A stretch of DNA of 64,000 nt from positions 248,001 through 312,000 of the forward strand of contig NZ_CALPCE010000001.1 of the NCBI RefSeq assembly GCF_943192945.1, in the 5' to 3' direction. A program made the translations under genes and the position numbers. Origin of the DNA: Anaerocaecibacter muris. GTDB taxonomy: Bacteria; Bacillota; Clostridia; Christensenellales; Pumilibacteraceae. Shown in pieces: positions 1 through 8,621 of this stretch (the stretch's first letter is position 1; every line of letters begins with the position of its first letter). The notes under the pieces were generated by a model. It saw only the letters and a program-made list of their open reading frames with translations. It was not told the origin of the DNA and did not search any database.

Positions 1-1
1 C

Positions 2-2335
2 AAAAAGGGCGAGTATTCCAAGCTGTTCGAGGATTTTAAAAAGTCGGGTTATTCGCGCATGCGCGTGGACGGAATAATTTACGGCGTGGACGAACAAATA
101 AAGCTCGATAAAAATTCCAAGCACGATATATCTGTCGTGGTGGACAGGCTTGTCATAGAGCCGGATATTCAACAGCGTTTGACAGATTCGGTGGAAACCG
201 CGTTAAAGCTGTCGGACGGGCTTGTGATAGCGTTTTACGACGAACAGGAATTGTTGTTCAATACAAAATACACGTGCGGAAACTGCGGCATATCGCTGTC
301 CGAGGTCGAGCCGAGGCTGTTTTCGTTCAACTCGCCGTGGGGCGCATGTCCGACTTGCGGCGGGCTGGGATTTTTGACCAAGGTCGATCCCGAGCTGTTG
401 TTTTTCGGCGATTCGTCGTTGCAAGATCTTATCGACGGCGGTCAGCTCGACAATACGCCGCATTTCGAGCAGTGCTTTACCGCGCTCTCCAAAAAGTACG
501 GGTTTTCCATGAAAACTCCGTTCAAAAAACTCAAACAGGAAGTGCGCGACGTTATTCTTTACGCCAAGGACGAGCCTATCGTCGTCGAGTACACGACGGG
601 ACACTATCACCACAGCGAGAGAATAGTGTACGAGGGCGTTGTGGGATTTTTGGAGCGCAGGCTCGCGGAAACGACGAGCGACGGCGTGCGTTGGCGCATA
701 GGCAGGTTTACCAACTCCCAGCCCTGTCCCGACTGCGGCGGCAAGCGGCTCAAAAAAGAAGCGCTTGCGGTGCGCGTCGGCGGCAAAAATATCGACGAGC
801 TGTGCTGTATGCCCGTTAAACAGCTTTACGAATTTTTTGCGGGGTTGGAGCTTGCCAAGTCCAAAGCGATTATTGCCGAGCGCGTGCTTAAAGAAATTCG
901 CGCGCGATTGGAATTTTTGATGAACGTAGGGCTGGAATACTTGACGTTGTCGCGCTCGGCGCAAACTTTGTCGGGCGGCGAGGCGCAACGCATACGTCTC
1001 GCAACGCAGATAGGCTCGGGACTGTCGGGCGTTTTGTATATCCTCGACGAGCCGAGTATCGGTCTGCACCAGTGCGATAACCAAAAACTAATAGGCACGC
1101 TCAAACATTTGCGCGACCTCGGCAACACTCTTATCGTCGTGGAGCACGACGAAGACACCATGCGCGCCGCCGACCACATTGTGGATATAGGCGCGGGCGC
1201 GGGCATACACGGCGGGTCGGTCATAGCGCAAGGCACTGTGCAAGACATTATCGCGTCGGGCTCGGTTACGGGCAAGTTTTTGTCGGGCGAACGCAAGATA
1301 AAAATACCCGAAACGCGCAGACTTACGGACAGCTATATTACGATACGCGGCGCGAGTGAAAACAACCTGCAAAACGTAACGGTCAAATTTCCGCTCGGCG
1401 TGCTTACCGCTGTGACGGGCGTGTCGGGCAGCGGCAAATCGTCGCTTGTAAATCAGACGTTGTTCCCCGCGGCGGCTAACATGTTTAACACCGTAAAACA
1501 GCGCGTCGGCGCGTGCGAGGGAATTGACGGACTGGAAAAGATAGACAAGGTAATAAATATCGACCAAAGCCCCATAGGCAGAACGCCGCGCAGTAATCCC
1601 GCGACGTACACGGGCGCGATGTCCATTATCCGCGATCTGTTTGCCGAACTCCCCGCCGCCAAAGAGCGCGGATATACATCGGGCAGATTCTCTTTTAACG
1701 TCCGCGGCGGCAGGTGCGAAAACTGCGAGGGCGACGGCATTATCCGCATAGAAATGAACTTCTTGCCCGACGTGTACGTGCCTTGCGACGTGTGCCACGG
1801 CAAGCGGTACAACCGCGAAACGTTGCAGGTCAAATACCGCGACAAATCTATCGCCGATGTGCTTGAAATGACGATAGAAGAAAGTTACGAATTCTTTAAG
1901 AATATTCCGTCGCTGAAACGCAAGCTCGGCACGCTCATGGACGTGGGGCTGGGTTACGTCAAGCTCGGACAGCCCGCGACGACTTTGTCGGGCGGCGAGG
2001 CGCAACGCGTCAAATTGGCTACCGAGCTTGCCAAGGTTGCTACCAACAGCACGCTTTACGTGCTCGACGAGCCGACGACGGGGCTTCATTCGGCGGACGT
2101 GGAGCGGCTTATAGACATACTGTCGCGGCTTGTGGACAACGGCAACACCGTTGTCGTAATAGAACACAATCTCGACGTAATCAAGTGCGCCGATTATATA
2201 ATAGACCTCGGACCTAACGGCGGCGACGGCGGCGGCAAGATTGTTGCGACGGGCACGCCCGAAAAGGTCGCGTCCGTCAAAGAGAGTAAGACGGGAGAAT
2301 ACCTTAAAATGATTTTGCCCGCGACTGCGGATTGA
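2..2335 (+). CDS. uvrA: UvrA, excinuclease ABC subunit A (5' end outside window)
   Basis: UvrA is the damage-recognition ATPase of UvrABC nucleotide excision repair and acts as a dimer on DNA in the cytoplasm. The reading frame is already open at base 2, and the first residues (KGEYSKLFEDFKKSGY) are internal UvrA sequence, so the N-terminus and first Walker A lie outside. Visible: a CxxC...CxxC zinc module near base 275, the first ABC signature LSGGEAQRIRLA near 970 with Walker B ILDEPSIGLH, a second Walker A GVSGSGKSS near 1420, a second zinc module (CENCEG...CDVC) near 1715-1795, and a second signature LSGGEAQRVKLA near 1987 with VLDEPTTGLH. About 777 of the usual 940 or so residues are present. 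It is followed by an intrinsic terminator. Confidence 0.97.
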   Translation, partial: KKGEYSKLFEDFKKSGYSRMRVDGIIYGVDEQIKLDKNSKHDISVVVDRLVIEPDIQQRLTDSVETALKLSDGLVIAFYDEQELLFNTKYTCGNCGISLSEVEPRLFSFNSPWGACPTCGGLGFLTKVDPELLFFGDSSLQDLIDGGQLDNTPHFEQCFTALSKKYGFSMKTPFKKLKQEVRDVILYAKDEPIVVEYTTGHYHHSERIVYEGVVGFLERRLAETTSDGVRWRIGRFTNSQPCPDCGGKRLKKEALAVRVGGKNIDELCCMPVKQLYEFFAGLELAKSKAIIAERVLKEIRARLEFLMNVGLEYLTLSRSAQTLSGGEAQRIRLATQIGSGLSGVLYILDEPSIGLHQCDNQKLIGTLKHLRDLGNTLIVVEHDEDTMRAADHIVDIGAGAGIHGGSVIAQGTVQDIIASGSVTGKFLSGERKIKIPETRRLTDSYITIRGASENNLQNVTVKFPLGVLTAVTGVSGSGKSSLVNQTLFPAAANMFNTVKQRVGACEGIDGLEKIDKVINIDQSPIGRTPRSNPATYTGAMSIIRDLFAELPAAKERGYTSGRFSFNVRGGRCENCEGDGIIRIEMNFLPDVYVPCDVCHGKRYNRETLQVKYRDKSIADVLEMTIEESYEFFKNIPSLKRKLGTLMDVGLGYVKLGQPATTLSGGEAQRVKLATELAKVATNSTLYVLDEPTTGLHSADVERLIDILSRLVDNGNTVVVIEHNLDVIKCADYIIDLGPNGGDGGGKIVATGTPEKVASVKESKTGEYLKMILPATAD

Positions 2336-2384
2336 CGGTTGCGTCAAGCGCGGCGGCTCAAACAATTTATAAATATCAAAAGAC

Positions 2385-2422
2385 AAACCGCGGTTTCGGC
2401 TATCTTCCGAGCGCGGTTTTTT
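2385..2422 (+). terminator. Intrinsic terminator after uvrA
   Basis: AACCGCG pairs with CGCGGTT, with an inner TCGG/CCGA stem, and six T follow at 2417-2422. It lies 50 bases past the uvrA stop and ends that transcript before the DUF421 gene. Confidence 0.85.
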
Positions 2423-2486
2423 GTATGCGCAAACGTCGGGCGGCGGCAAGCATAAATGATAAAACGAAAGGCATACTACAATTATC

Positions 2487-3209
2487 ATGTTTGTGGTATT
2501 TCTTAAATCGGTAATTACGTTTATAGTCGTGTTCTTTGTAATTCGGCTTATGGGCAAACGTCAGCTCGGCGAAATGCAACCATTCGAGCTGGTTATCACT
2601 CTTATTATAGCGGAAGTCGCGTGTATTCCCATGAACGACCCGTATATCCCCATATACTACGGTCTTATTCCCATATTCACGCTTGCGACGTTGCATATAC
2701 TGCTGTCGCTGTTGTCGCGCAAGTCGATTAAGGCGCGCAAGGTGTTGAGCGGCAGCAGTGTTATCGTAATCGACAAGTCCGGCATAAATTACGCCAATAT
2801 GAAAAAAATGAACATGAACGTGGACGATCTGATAGAGGCTGTGCGCACGGCGGGCTATGTGGATTTTTCGCAAATCGCTTACGCCATTTTCGAAACCAAC
2901 GGACAGCTTTGCGTCGTGGAAAAAGAGCAACAGCAACAGGGTCAACAGCAGGATCAGAGCGAGAACGGCGAACAGCCGCAGACGCTTTTGCCGCTCGAAC
3001 TCGTTATCGACGGCAAATATATCGAGCAAAATTTGTCGCTGTCGGGCACCGAAAAATCGGAGGTCGAGCGCGTGCTCGACGACAACGGACTGCGCCTGTC
3101 CGATTTGCTTTACGCAGACGTTAGGCAGGACGGAAATGCGTATTTTTCGCCCAAGCGCAAGCCCGCGTTTTGCAGTAAGCTCGCAATAAGCGGAGGACAG
3201 AACTGGTGA
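2487..3209 (+). CDS. DUF421 (YetF-like) membrane protein
   Basis: This 240-residue protein has a hydrophobic N-terminal region of about three helices followed by the family hallmark RLMGKRQLGEMQPFELV, then a cytoplasmic mixed domain with a Gln-rich stretch (EKEQQQQGQQQDQ). DUF421 proteins are found in Firmicutes membranes, several linked to spores; their biochemical role is not settled. The start matches the usual family N-terminus, yet no Shine-Dalgarno sequence precedes it, and a TACAAT hexamer at 2477-2482 sits just upstream, so the message may be nearly leaderless. The last four bases overlap the start of the following DUF4363 gene, a pairing common in Clostridia. Confidence 0.88.
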   Translation: MFVVFLKSVITFIVVFFVIRLMGKRQLGEMQPFELVITLIIAEVACIPMNDPYIPIYYGLIPIFTLATLHILLSLLSRKSIKARKVLSGSSVIVIDKSGINYANMKKMNMNVDDLIEAVRTAGYVDFSQIAYAIFETNGQLCVVEKEQQQQGQQQDQSENGEQPQTLLPLELVIDGKYIEQNLSLSGTEKSEVERVLDDNGLRLSDLLYADVRQDGNAYFSPKRKPAFCSKLAISGGQNW

Positions 3210-3598
3210 AAAAAGTAATAGTTATAGTCGTCGTGTTTTTGATTATGATAGGCGGCATGATAGGCGAAATAACATACGTCAATAAGTTTTACAACGGACT
3301 TCAAGCCGACCTCGAAGCTATTGCGCAGAGTATTGACGAAAACGAAGAACACGTTCAAAACCCGCAGACGGAGCAGCTGTGCGACGCAATGCTCAAAAAA
3401 TGGGAAAAGGGCAAGCGCGCGCTGTTGATGTTGCAAAATCACAACACGGTGCGCAACCTCGACGACAAGCTCGTCAGCCTTGCGGCGGTTGTCGGGTCGG
3501 ACAACTACAACGACGCGGTTATTTTCGTGCAGTCGGCAATCAATTATATAGACGACGTATTGCTCGACAGTGTTCCTTTTTTGTCGAATATACTGTAA
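3206..3598 (+). CDS. DUF4363 family membrane-anchored protein
   Basis: A 130-residue protein with one N-terminal membrane helix (residues 4-22) and a helical, acidic extracytoplasmic part. It resembles DUF4363, a family of unknown function usually encoded immediately after DUF421 genes. The GTG start overlaps the previous stop as GTGA, and GGAGG lies 10 bases upstream, so the two genes are translationally coupled. The start codon choice rests on that spacing. Function cannot be read from the sequence. Confidence 0.78.
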   Translation: MKKVIVIVVVFLIMIGGMIGEITYVNKFYNGLQADLEAIAQSIDENEEHVQNPQTEQLCDAMLKKWEKGKRALLMLQNHNTVRNLDDKLVSLAAVVGSDNYNDAVIFVQSAINYIDDVLLDSVPFLSNIL

Positions 3599-3687
3599 AA
3601 CACGGTTTTTTGCGGCGGTTGCTACGGTGCGACCGCCGTGCGCATTTGTCGGCAAATTCGCTTCGCATGCTCTTTTATACAAAACGA

Positions 3688-3716
3688 TTGATTTTTGCGC
3701 GTGAATGTATTATAAT
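3688..3716 (+). promoter_or_regulatory. Sigma-A promoter of holA
   Basis: TTGATT (3688-3693), a 17-base spacer and TATAAT (3711-3716). The predicted transcription start falls at about 3723, which is the A of the holA ATG. Confidence 0.7.
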
Positions 3717-3722
3717 ATCGTT

Positions 3723-4670
3723 ATGGAGTTTGTCGAGTTAAAAAAACATTTAAAAACTCAAAAGCCCAATGCGTGCTATGCGTGTTACGGCGACGACGAT
3801 TTTTTGATCGATCGCGCGGTCGCGCTTTGTCTATCGCTCGCTTCCGAACCCAAGCCGTTCAACTGCACGGACAGGGAATTCGGCAGTGCGAGGGAATTGA
3901 CCGACGAACTTATGCAACTGCCCATGATGAGCGAATATCGCGTTGTTGTGGCGCGGGGCAAGCCGGACGTTGCGGCGATTGCCGAATATCTTAAAAAGCC
4001 CAATCCTTCGTCCGTGCTGGTGTTGCCTATGTACACGCCGCACGACAGTTGGAACAGAACGTCCGCGCCGAGTTTACCAAGCGGCTGTACCGCAGTCGAT
4101 TGTAACAGACTGCCCGTCAAGCACGTCGTGCCGTTTGTGCAAAAGATTGCCGAACAGTCGCAAGCGCGATTCGACGACGAAGCCGTGGGGTTGCTTTACA
4201 ACCGTTGCGGCGGGTACATGACGCGTATAAATTCGGAAACGCAAAAGCTCGCAATGCTGCGCGTGGGCGGCACGGTTACGGCGGCGGACGTTACGGAAAA
4301 CGTCAAAGCCGATACGGAATTCGTCGTGTTCGAGCTGTGCGACAGCATACTTGCGGGCAACGCCGCGCGCGCGCTTGCGATCGTGGACGGCATGGCAAAA
4401 AACAACGATCTCGTCGCGGCGTTTACGCTTATTTATAATCGATTTCGCAAGCTGTTCGTCGCCGCGATCGATCCCGACGGATTGACTGCGCTCGGTGTAA
4501 AGCCTTTTCAGGCGGGCAAGCTGAAATCCGAAAGCGCAAAGTTTTCCAAGACCAAACTTAAAAATATTCTCGACATGCTCGAAAAAGCGGACTATTCCTA
4601 CAAAACGGGCGTGATGACCGTTTACGACGCATTGACGTGTTTCGTCGCGCAGGCGGCATACGGAAAATAG
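3723..4670 (+). CDS. holA: DNA polymerase III subunit delta
   Basis: HolA is the delta subunit of the clamp loader that opens the beta sliding clamp. The 315-residue protein has the family's N-terminal nucleotide-fold start (CYACYGDDDFLIDRAV) and a helical C-terminus ending in the typical ADYSYKTGVMTVYDALTCFVA. The ATG at 3723 is preferred over 3705 because the protein similarity starts here and the promoter's -10 box lies between the two. No Shine-Dalgarno is present, so the mRNA would be leaderless. The stop codon overlaps the ribosome-binding site of the next gene, so the two are co-transcribed. rpsT, often next to holA, is absent. Confidence 0.9.
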   Translation: MEFVELKKHLKTQKPNACYACYGDDDFLIDRAVALCLSLASEPKPFNCTDREFGSARELTDELMQLPMMSEYRVVVARGKPDVAAIAEYLKKPNPSSVLVLPMYTPHDSWNRTSAPSLPSGCTAVDCNRLPVKHVVPFVQKIAEQSQARFDDEAVGLLYNRCGGYMTRINSETQKLAMLRVGGTVTAADVTENVKADTEFVVFELCDSILAGNAARALAIVDGMAKNNDLVAAFTLIYNRFRKLFVAAIDPDGLTALGVKPFQAGKLKSESAKFSKTKLKNILDMLEKADYSYKTGVMTVYDALTCFVAQAAYGK

Positions 4671-4678
4671 GAGGTACG

Positions 4679-5215
4679 GTGGTTAATATCGCAAAAAAGA
4701 AGTTGCCGACGGCGGCGATTTCCGTAATAGTATATTTGAGCTATTGCGCCATGTCGTGGTTTTCCATGCGCGGCACGCTCGCGTATTTGGGTCAGCAGTA
4801 CGGCATAGGCGGGTGGTTCGCCAACGACGCGTGGGCGTTTTTCCTCGGCGGGCTTATTCCGTTTTTGCTGTACGAAGTGTTTACTTCGTTCGTGTTTAAA
4901 ATGACGGCGGCGCGCGCGGGCGGCGACATAAAATCATTGCAGTACGGTTTGAACTATGCCGTTATTGCAGCCAACCTGTTGTTGTTTGCGCTTAAATTCA
5001 TGTATATCGCGCTCCCGTTGTATGCGGCGGTTATCGATATAATTATCGACCCCGCCGTGACGCTTGCGTTTGTCGGACTGTATATGTGGTATGCGTTCTA
5101 TCAAAATTACGTGGACAAAACGCGTTATCGACTTGTGCTGTCGCAGGTTATGAGCACTTTTGCGGGTGTGTATGGCTTGCTTGCCCTCGTCAATATGATT
5201 GTCGCGGTGGCGTAA
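4679..5215 (+). CDS. Multispanning membrane protein of unknown function
   Basis: A 178-residue hydrophobic protein with about five membrane segments (near residues 9-26, 41-66, 91-112, 117-137 and 155-175). I do not recognise the family. The GTG at 4679 is chosen because AGGAGG at 4669-4674 precedes it, overlapping the holA stop; codons further upstream lie inside holA. A GGAGG directly after its stop serves the next gene. The arrangement makes holA, this gene and the M28-like gene one transcription unit. Confidence 0.7.
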   Translation: MVNIAKKKLPTAAISVIVYLSYCAMSWFSMRGTLAYLGQQYGIGGWFANDAWAFFLGGLIPFLLYEVFTSFVFKMTAARAGGDIKSLQYGLNYAVIAANLLLFALKFMYIALPLYAAVIDIIIDPAVTLAFVGLYMWYAFYQNYVDKTRYRLVLSQVMSTFAGVYGLLALVNMIVAVA

Positions 5216-5225
5216 GGAGGCGGGC

Positions 5226-7010
5226 ATGAAAAAACGTATAAACATTTTATCGATTGTACTTTGCATTATTATCGCCGCGCTTGCGTTTGTCGGCTGTTCG
5301 TCCGCGGGCGCGCCCGATCATTCCGTGACAAACCCGCAATACGCGGTGTCCGTCGAGAGTTTGGAAAGCGTGCTTGACGATTTTATAAACACGGTTGGCG
5401 ACGACAGAACGAGCTTTACACAGGCGGAGGAGAACGCGGCGATTTATTTGCAAGCGCGGCTCATCGAATACGGCTACACCGACGCCGCTTTGCAGACGTT
5501 CGACACGACCGAGAACAATACGGAAGTGACCGGGCATAACGTCGTTGCGTATTACAGAACGAGCAACAGTACCGCCGATACGAAAAACGTTATTATCGGC
5601 GCGTATTTCGACAACAGATACAAAGCCGCGTATAAGGGCGCGGCGGTCTATAAATCGCAAGGCGCGCTCGCAAACGGTACGGGCGTTGCGACATTGCTTG
5701 CGATTGCCGAGTATTTTCAAACCGAAAAACCGCAGTACGATTTTGACGTAACAATCGCGTTTTTCGGCGGGTCGTTCGTGACGGACGTGGGCGCGCGCGA
5801 GTTTTACAAGTCGGGCATGACCCACGCGGAACGCGCCAATACCGTGCTGATGGTGGAGTTGCAACGCTTGGGCGTCGATCATGTTTACGCATATTCGGAC
5901 GCGCGACAGACCAAGCGCGAGCCGTTTTTCGACGGCGTCGCCGCAAAGTACGGGCTGGACGTTTACAAAATAACGCAAAAAACGCCGCTTATTACGGATG
6001 CGACCGCTTACGAGGGAATACCGTATTATCAGTGGGCGCACAGCGGAGTTTTCGGTTTGTTTTTCGATTCGGGAATACCCACGCTCAACCTTATAGGCGC
6101 GAACTGGGAAACTATAAACATGACCGACGCAGAGTCGAGCAAGCACCCGAATATTGCTTATACCGACAGGGATAACCTCGAAACTCTAAAACGCTTACAC
6201 CCGCAGTACGCGCAAAAAATGGCGACGGCGGCGACGCTTGTAATAGGCTCGCTTAATTCCGCGGATTTTCTTAACGTTATGAACTACGACCGCGCGCACT
6301 TCCCGAACACGGACGTTTTGACGAAAAATTGGATTTGGCACCTTGTCGTTTTGGGCATTGTGATTATATTTGTCGCGGCGTTCATGGCGATAAGCGCGCA
6401 CCTCGGCAAAAAGTACCCGATAGTCGCGACAGCATCCGCGCCGCGTCGCATGAAAATGGCGGTGTTCGGCATGGATTACGAGGATAAAAATTCGAGCGAT
6501 ATTTTTATCGACATTAAGGGCGCAACGCCGCTCGACGATATTTTTCCGGGTGTGCCGAACAACGACAAGTCGGCGCGTGCCGATAACCCGTTCGACGATA
6601 TTTTCCCCGCGCTGTTCGACGAGTCGTTTGATGAACATGCAGACAAGCCGACGGTACAAACACCGTTCGACGAAAAAGCCGACACTGCGAATACCGAGCA
6701 TGCCGAGGGGGAGCAATCGGACGTAAATCGACCCGACGTGGAGCGGACGGAAACAGACGAAACTGCGGTTGACGTGCCCTCGGAACAAAGCGAAGTGAAA
6801 TCCGCCGACGTGACTTTGTCCGAAAAGCCGTCCGCCGCGCCGCGCGCAAAAGCTCAACAAAAAACAGTCAAGCCTGCCGCAAAAAGCGGAACGACTAAAC
6901 GGCGCACGGTATCGGCGGGTAAGTCGGTCGGCGCAAAGTCGGGCAGAAGCGGCAAAGCCGCGAGCGGCGATAAACATTCCGACGACGGCAACGCGCAGGA
7001 CGGCGAATAG
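5226..7010 (+). CDS. M28-peptidase-like membrane lipoprotein, predicted inactive
   Basis: A 594-residue protein with an N-terminal signal and possible lipobox (FVGC, Cys24), an extracytoplasmic domain with the order of M28 metallo-aminopeptidases, one membrane helix (about 368-393), and a 200-residue cytoplasmic tail. M28 ligand positions are altered: GAHYD reads GAYFDN (Tyr127), the bridging Asp of DNGSG is Ala149, and the catalytic FFGGEE is FFGGSF (Ser183-Phe184). It is therefore probably not a peptidase. The tail repeats acidic LDDIFPG / FDDIFPA / FDEKAD units and ends in a Lys/Ala/Ser-rich basic stretch. The ATG at 5226 follows GGAGG. A binding or scaffold role is inference. Confidence 0.72.
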   Translation: MKKRINILSIVLCIIIAALAFVGCSSAGAPDHSVTNPQYAVSVESLESVLDDFINTVGDDRTSFTQAEENAAIYLQARLIEYGYTDAALQTFDTTENNTEVTGHNVVAYYRTSNSTADTKNVIIGAYFDNRYKAAYKGAAVYKSQGALANGTGVATLLAIAEYFQTEKPQYDFDVTIAFFGGSFVTDVGAREFYKSGMTHAERANTVLMVELQRLGVDHVYAYSDARQTKREPFFDGVAAKYGLDVYKITQKTPLITDATAYEGIPYYQWAHSGVFGLFFDSGIPTLNLIGANWETINMTDAESSKHPNIAYTDRDNLETLKRLHPQYAQKMATAATLVIGSLNSADFLNVMNYDRAHFPNTDVLTKNWIWHLVVLGIVIIFVAAFMAISAHLGKKYPIVATASAPRRMKMAVFGMDYEDKNSSDIFIDIKGATPLDDIFPGVPNNDKSARADNPFDDIFPALFDESFDEHADKPTVQTPFDEKADTANTEHAEGEQSDVNRPDVERTETDETAVDVPSEQSEVKSADVTLSEKPSAAPRAKAQQKTVKPAAKSGTTKRRTVSAGKSVGAKSGRSGKAASGDKHSDDGNAQDGE

Positions 7011-7049
7011 CTACAATCGATAGTGTTGTTAAATAGATAATAGGGCATG

Positions 7050-7079
7050 AAAAAAGGCGTTACGTTTTGTAACGCCTTT
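7050..7079 (-). terminator. Intrinsic terminator of the minus-strand gene at 7092-7544
   Basis: AAAGGCGTTAC (7053-7063) pairs with GTAACGCCTTT (7069-7079). Read on the minus strand it is followed by six T; on the plus strand only by TTTGATGTTTT, so it mainly ends the minus-strand gene but may also help end the M28-like gene. Confidence 0.8.
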
Positions 7080-7091
7080 GATGTTTTAAGT

Positions 7092-7544
7092 TTATTTAAA
7101 CCAACCGCTTATCGTACTGCCCATGTTTTTAAAGAAGTCGGAAATACCGAATTTATCGAACATATCGGACATGACAGTTACAAAATTGAATTTGTCAACC
7201 GCGAGATAGCACCAAAGTATGACTATCGCAAGGGTAAACACGATAAGAATAAGGATATTCAAAAGGCAACTGCGGACGTTAAGAGGACTGCGCAGTTTTT
7301 TAAGACGGGAATTGGGATCGTTGCTTTCCTTTATAGCTTGTTCGAGCTGTGCCGCCGTCATTTGTTCGGGCGACATGTTTGCAAGCGGAACGGACGGCGT
7401 GCCCGCGGGGGGAATACCGTTCGCGCCCGCCGCGCTCTGTGTCGCCGCCGCGCCCTTTTTATTTTTCTTGGATTTTTCTTTGCCCTGTTTTGCCGGCTTT
7501 GTTTTTTCCGGTTTTATCTTTTCGGGCTTTTCCTTTTTTGCCAT
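7092..7544 (-). CDS. Small basic single-pass membrane protein, unknown
   Basis: A 150-residue protein with a Lys/Pro/Glu repeat N-terminus (KPEKIKPEKTKPAKQGKEK), a short segment NMSPEQMTAAQLEQAIKESN, one membrane helix (about 98-118) and a short amphipathic C-terminus. I do not recognise the family. It is credible as a gene because it has its own promoter (7575-7603), a GAGGG ribosome site before the ATG, and a terminator at its end, although it lies alone against plus-strand neighbours. A plus-strand reading frame over the same bases lacks these signals. Confidence 0.72.
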   Translation of the reverse strand: MAKKEKPEKIKPEKTKPAKQGKEKSKKNKKGAAATQSAAGANGIPPAGTPSVPLANMSPEQMTAAQLEQAIKESNDPNSRLKKLRSPLNVRSCLLNILILIVFTLAIVILWCYLAVDKFNFVTVMSDMFDKFGISDFFKNMGSTISGWFK

Positions 7545-7574
7545 AGAACCCTCTTGTACGGTGATCTATTGTAT

Positions 7575-7603
7575 ATTATATAGCATATCGACAAAAAAAT
7601 CAA
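7575..7603 (-). promoter_or_regulatory. Sigma-A promoter of the minus-strand gene
   Basis: On the minus strand TTGATT (7603-7598), 17 bases, TATAAT (7580-7575), about 30 bases before the ATG at 7544. Confidence 0.75.
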
Positions 7604-7719
7604 GCACTTTTTGAGATTTGTTCATTTATTATTCATACTTCTGCGTGTGATAAAGACCCGAGCAGGGGCGACAGGGCGAAAAAATGTAAAATATAATCGT
7701 AAAATATACGCAAAAACGA

Positions 7720-7748
7720 TTGAAAACGCTACGACAATAATGTATAAT
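7720..7748 (+). promoter_or_regulatory. Sigma-A promoter of cdaA
   Basis: TTGAAA (7720-7725), 17 bases, TATAAT (7743-7748), giving a leader of about 15 bases before the ATG at 7770. Confidence 0.75.
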
Positions 7749-7769
7749 ATTTATACAGGTGTAAAAAGT

Positions 7770-8615
7770 ATGTGGTTTTTCGAGAGAGTATACGATAAAA
7801 TGGTCGATAAGCCGTGGGCGTGCGCGATCGATATTGCATTGACCGCATTGCTCATTTACGGCGTGATCGTGTTTTTGAGGAAGAACAACGCCAAACGTTT
7901 GGTGTTTGTTATTCTCGCGTTTCTCGCGATAGGCGTCGTGCTGTCCTCGCCATACTTGGGGCTTACCGTCATAGGCACTTTGCTCAAATACAGCATGGTG
8001 ATTATTATTGCCGCAGTGCTGTTGCTGTTTCCGCAGGAGGCTCGGCGCGGCTTGCTTAAAATCGCTTCGCCGCGCGATACGCACGAGGCGTACACCACGG
8101 CTTACGACGTGTCGGACGAGCAGTTGCACGCCGCTATCAACGATATTGTTCGCGCCGCGCAAAACATGTCCAAAAAGAACGTCGGCGCGCTTATAGTCAT
8201 TTCCACGCAAAATATGCCCGAACATATTATCGATTCGGGTACAAAGCTGGACGCTGTTTTGTCTTGCGCTTTGCTTGAAAGTATATTTAATACCAAAGCG
8301 CCGCTGCATGACGGCGCGGTGTTTGTTCGCGGCAACCGTATTGTCGCGGCGGGTTGTTTCTTACCGCTGTCGCAGTCAAATTCGATAGACAAAGAACTGG
8401 GCACGCGCCACCGTGCGGGCATAGGCGTTAGTGAAAACTACAACGTGCTTACGATAATAGTGTCCGAGGAAACGGGCGTAATTTCCATTGCGCAGGGCGG
8501 CGAGCTTACGCGGTATTTCGATTCGCAAATGCTCACCGATAAACTCGAACAAACATACGGGCTTCAAGCGACGCCCGAATCGACGCGCAGGCGCAAGCGC
8601 GGAAGGGAGGCTTAA
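7770..8615 (+). CDS. cdaA: Diadenylate cyclase CdaA (c-di-AMP synthase)
   Basis: CdaA joins two ATP into cyclic di-AMP at the membrane, controlling potassium, osmotic and cell-wall homeostasis. The 281-residue protein has three N-terminal membrane helices (about 12-90) and a DAC domain with the catalytic LHDGA (residues 179-183) and GTRHRAG (211-217) motifs. The ATG at 7770 is chosen because the promoter -10 lies at 7743-7748; an upstream in-frame ATG would precede the promoter. The next gene is a stub of CdaR, the usual partner. The degrading enzyme PgpH is encoded at 20144, so synthesis and breakdown lie within 13 kb. Confidence 0.93.
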   Translation: MWFFERVYDKMVDKPWACAIDIALTALLIYGVIVFLRKNNAKRLVFVILAFLAIGVVLSSPYLGLTVIGTLLKYSMVIIIAAVLLLFPQEARRGLLKIASPRDTHEAYTTAYDVSDEQLHAAINDIVRAAQNMSKKNVGALIVISTQNMPEHIIDSGTKLDAVLSCALLESIFNTKAPLHDGAVFVRGNRIVAAGCFLPLSQSNSIDKELGTRHRAGIGVSENYNVLTIIVSEETGVISIAQGGELTRYFDSQMLTDKLEQTYGLQATPESTRRRKRGREA

Positions 8616-8621
8616 TCCGTT

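Noticed and set aside
7047-7583. Plus-strand open frame of 178 codons opposite the minus-strand gene
   Set aside because: It starts in the terminator stem, has a Phe/Arg/Leu-rich translation with no recognisable domain, and the opposite strand has a promoter, a ribosome site and a terminator.
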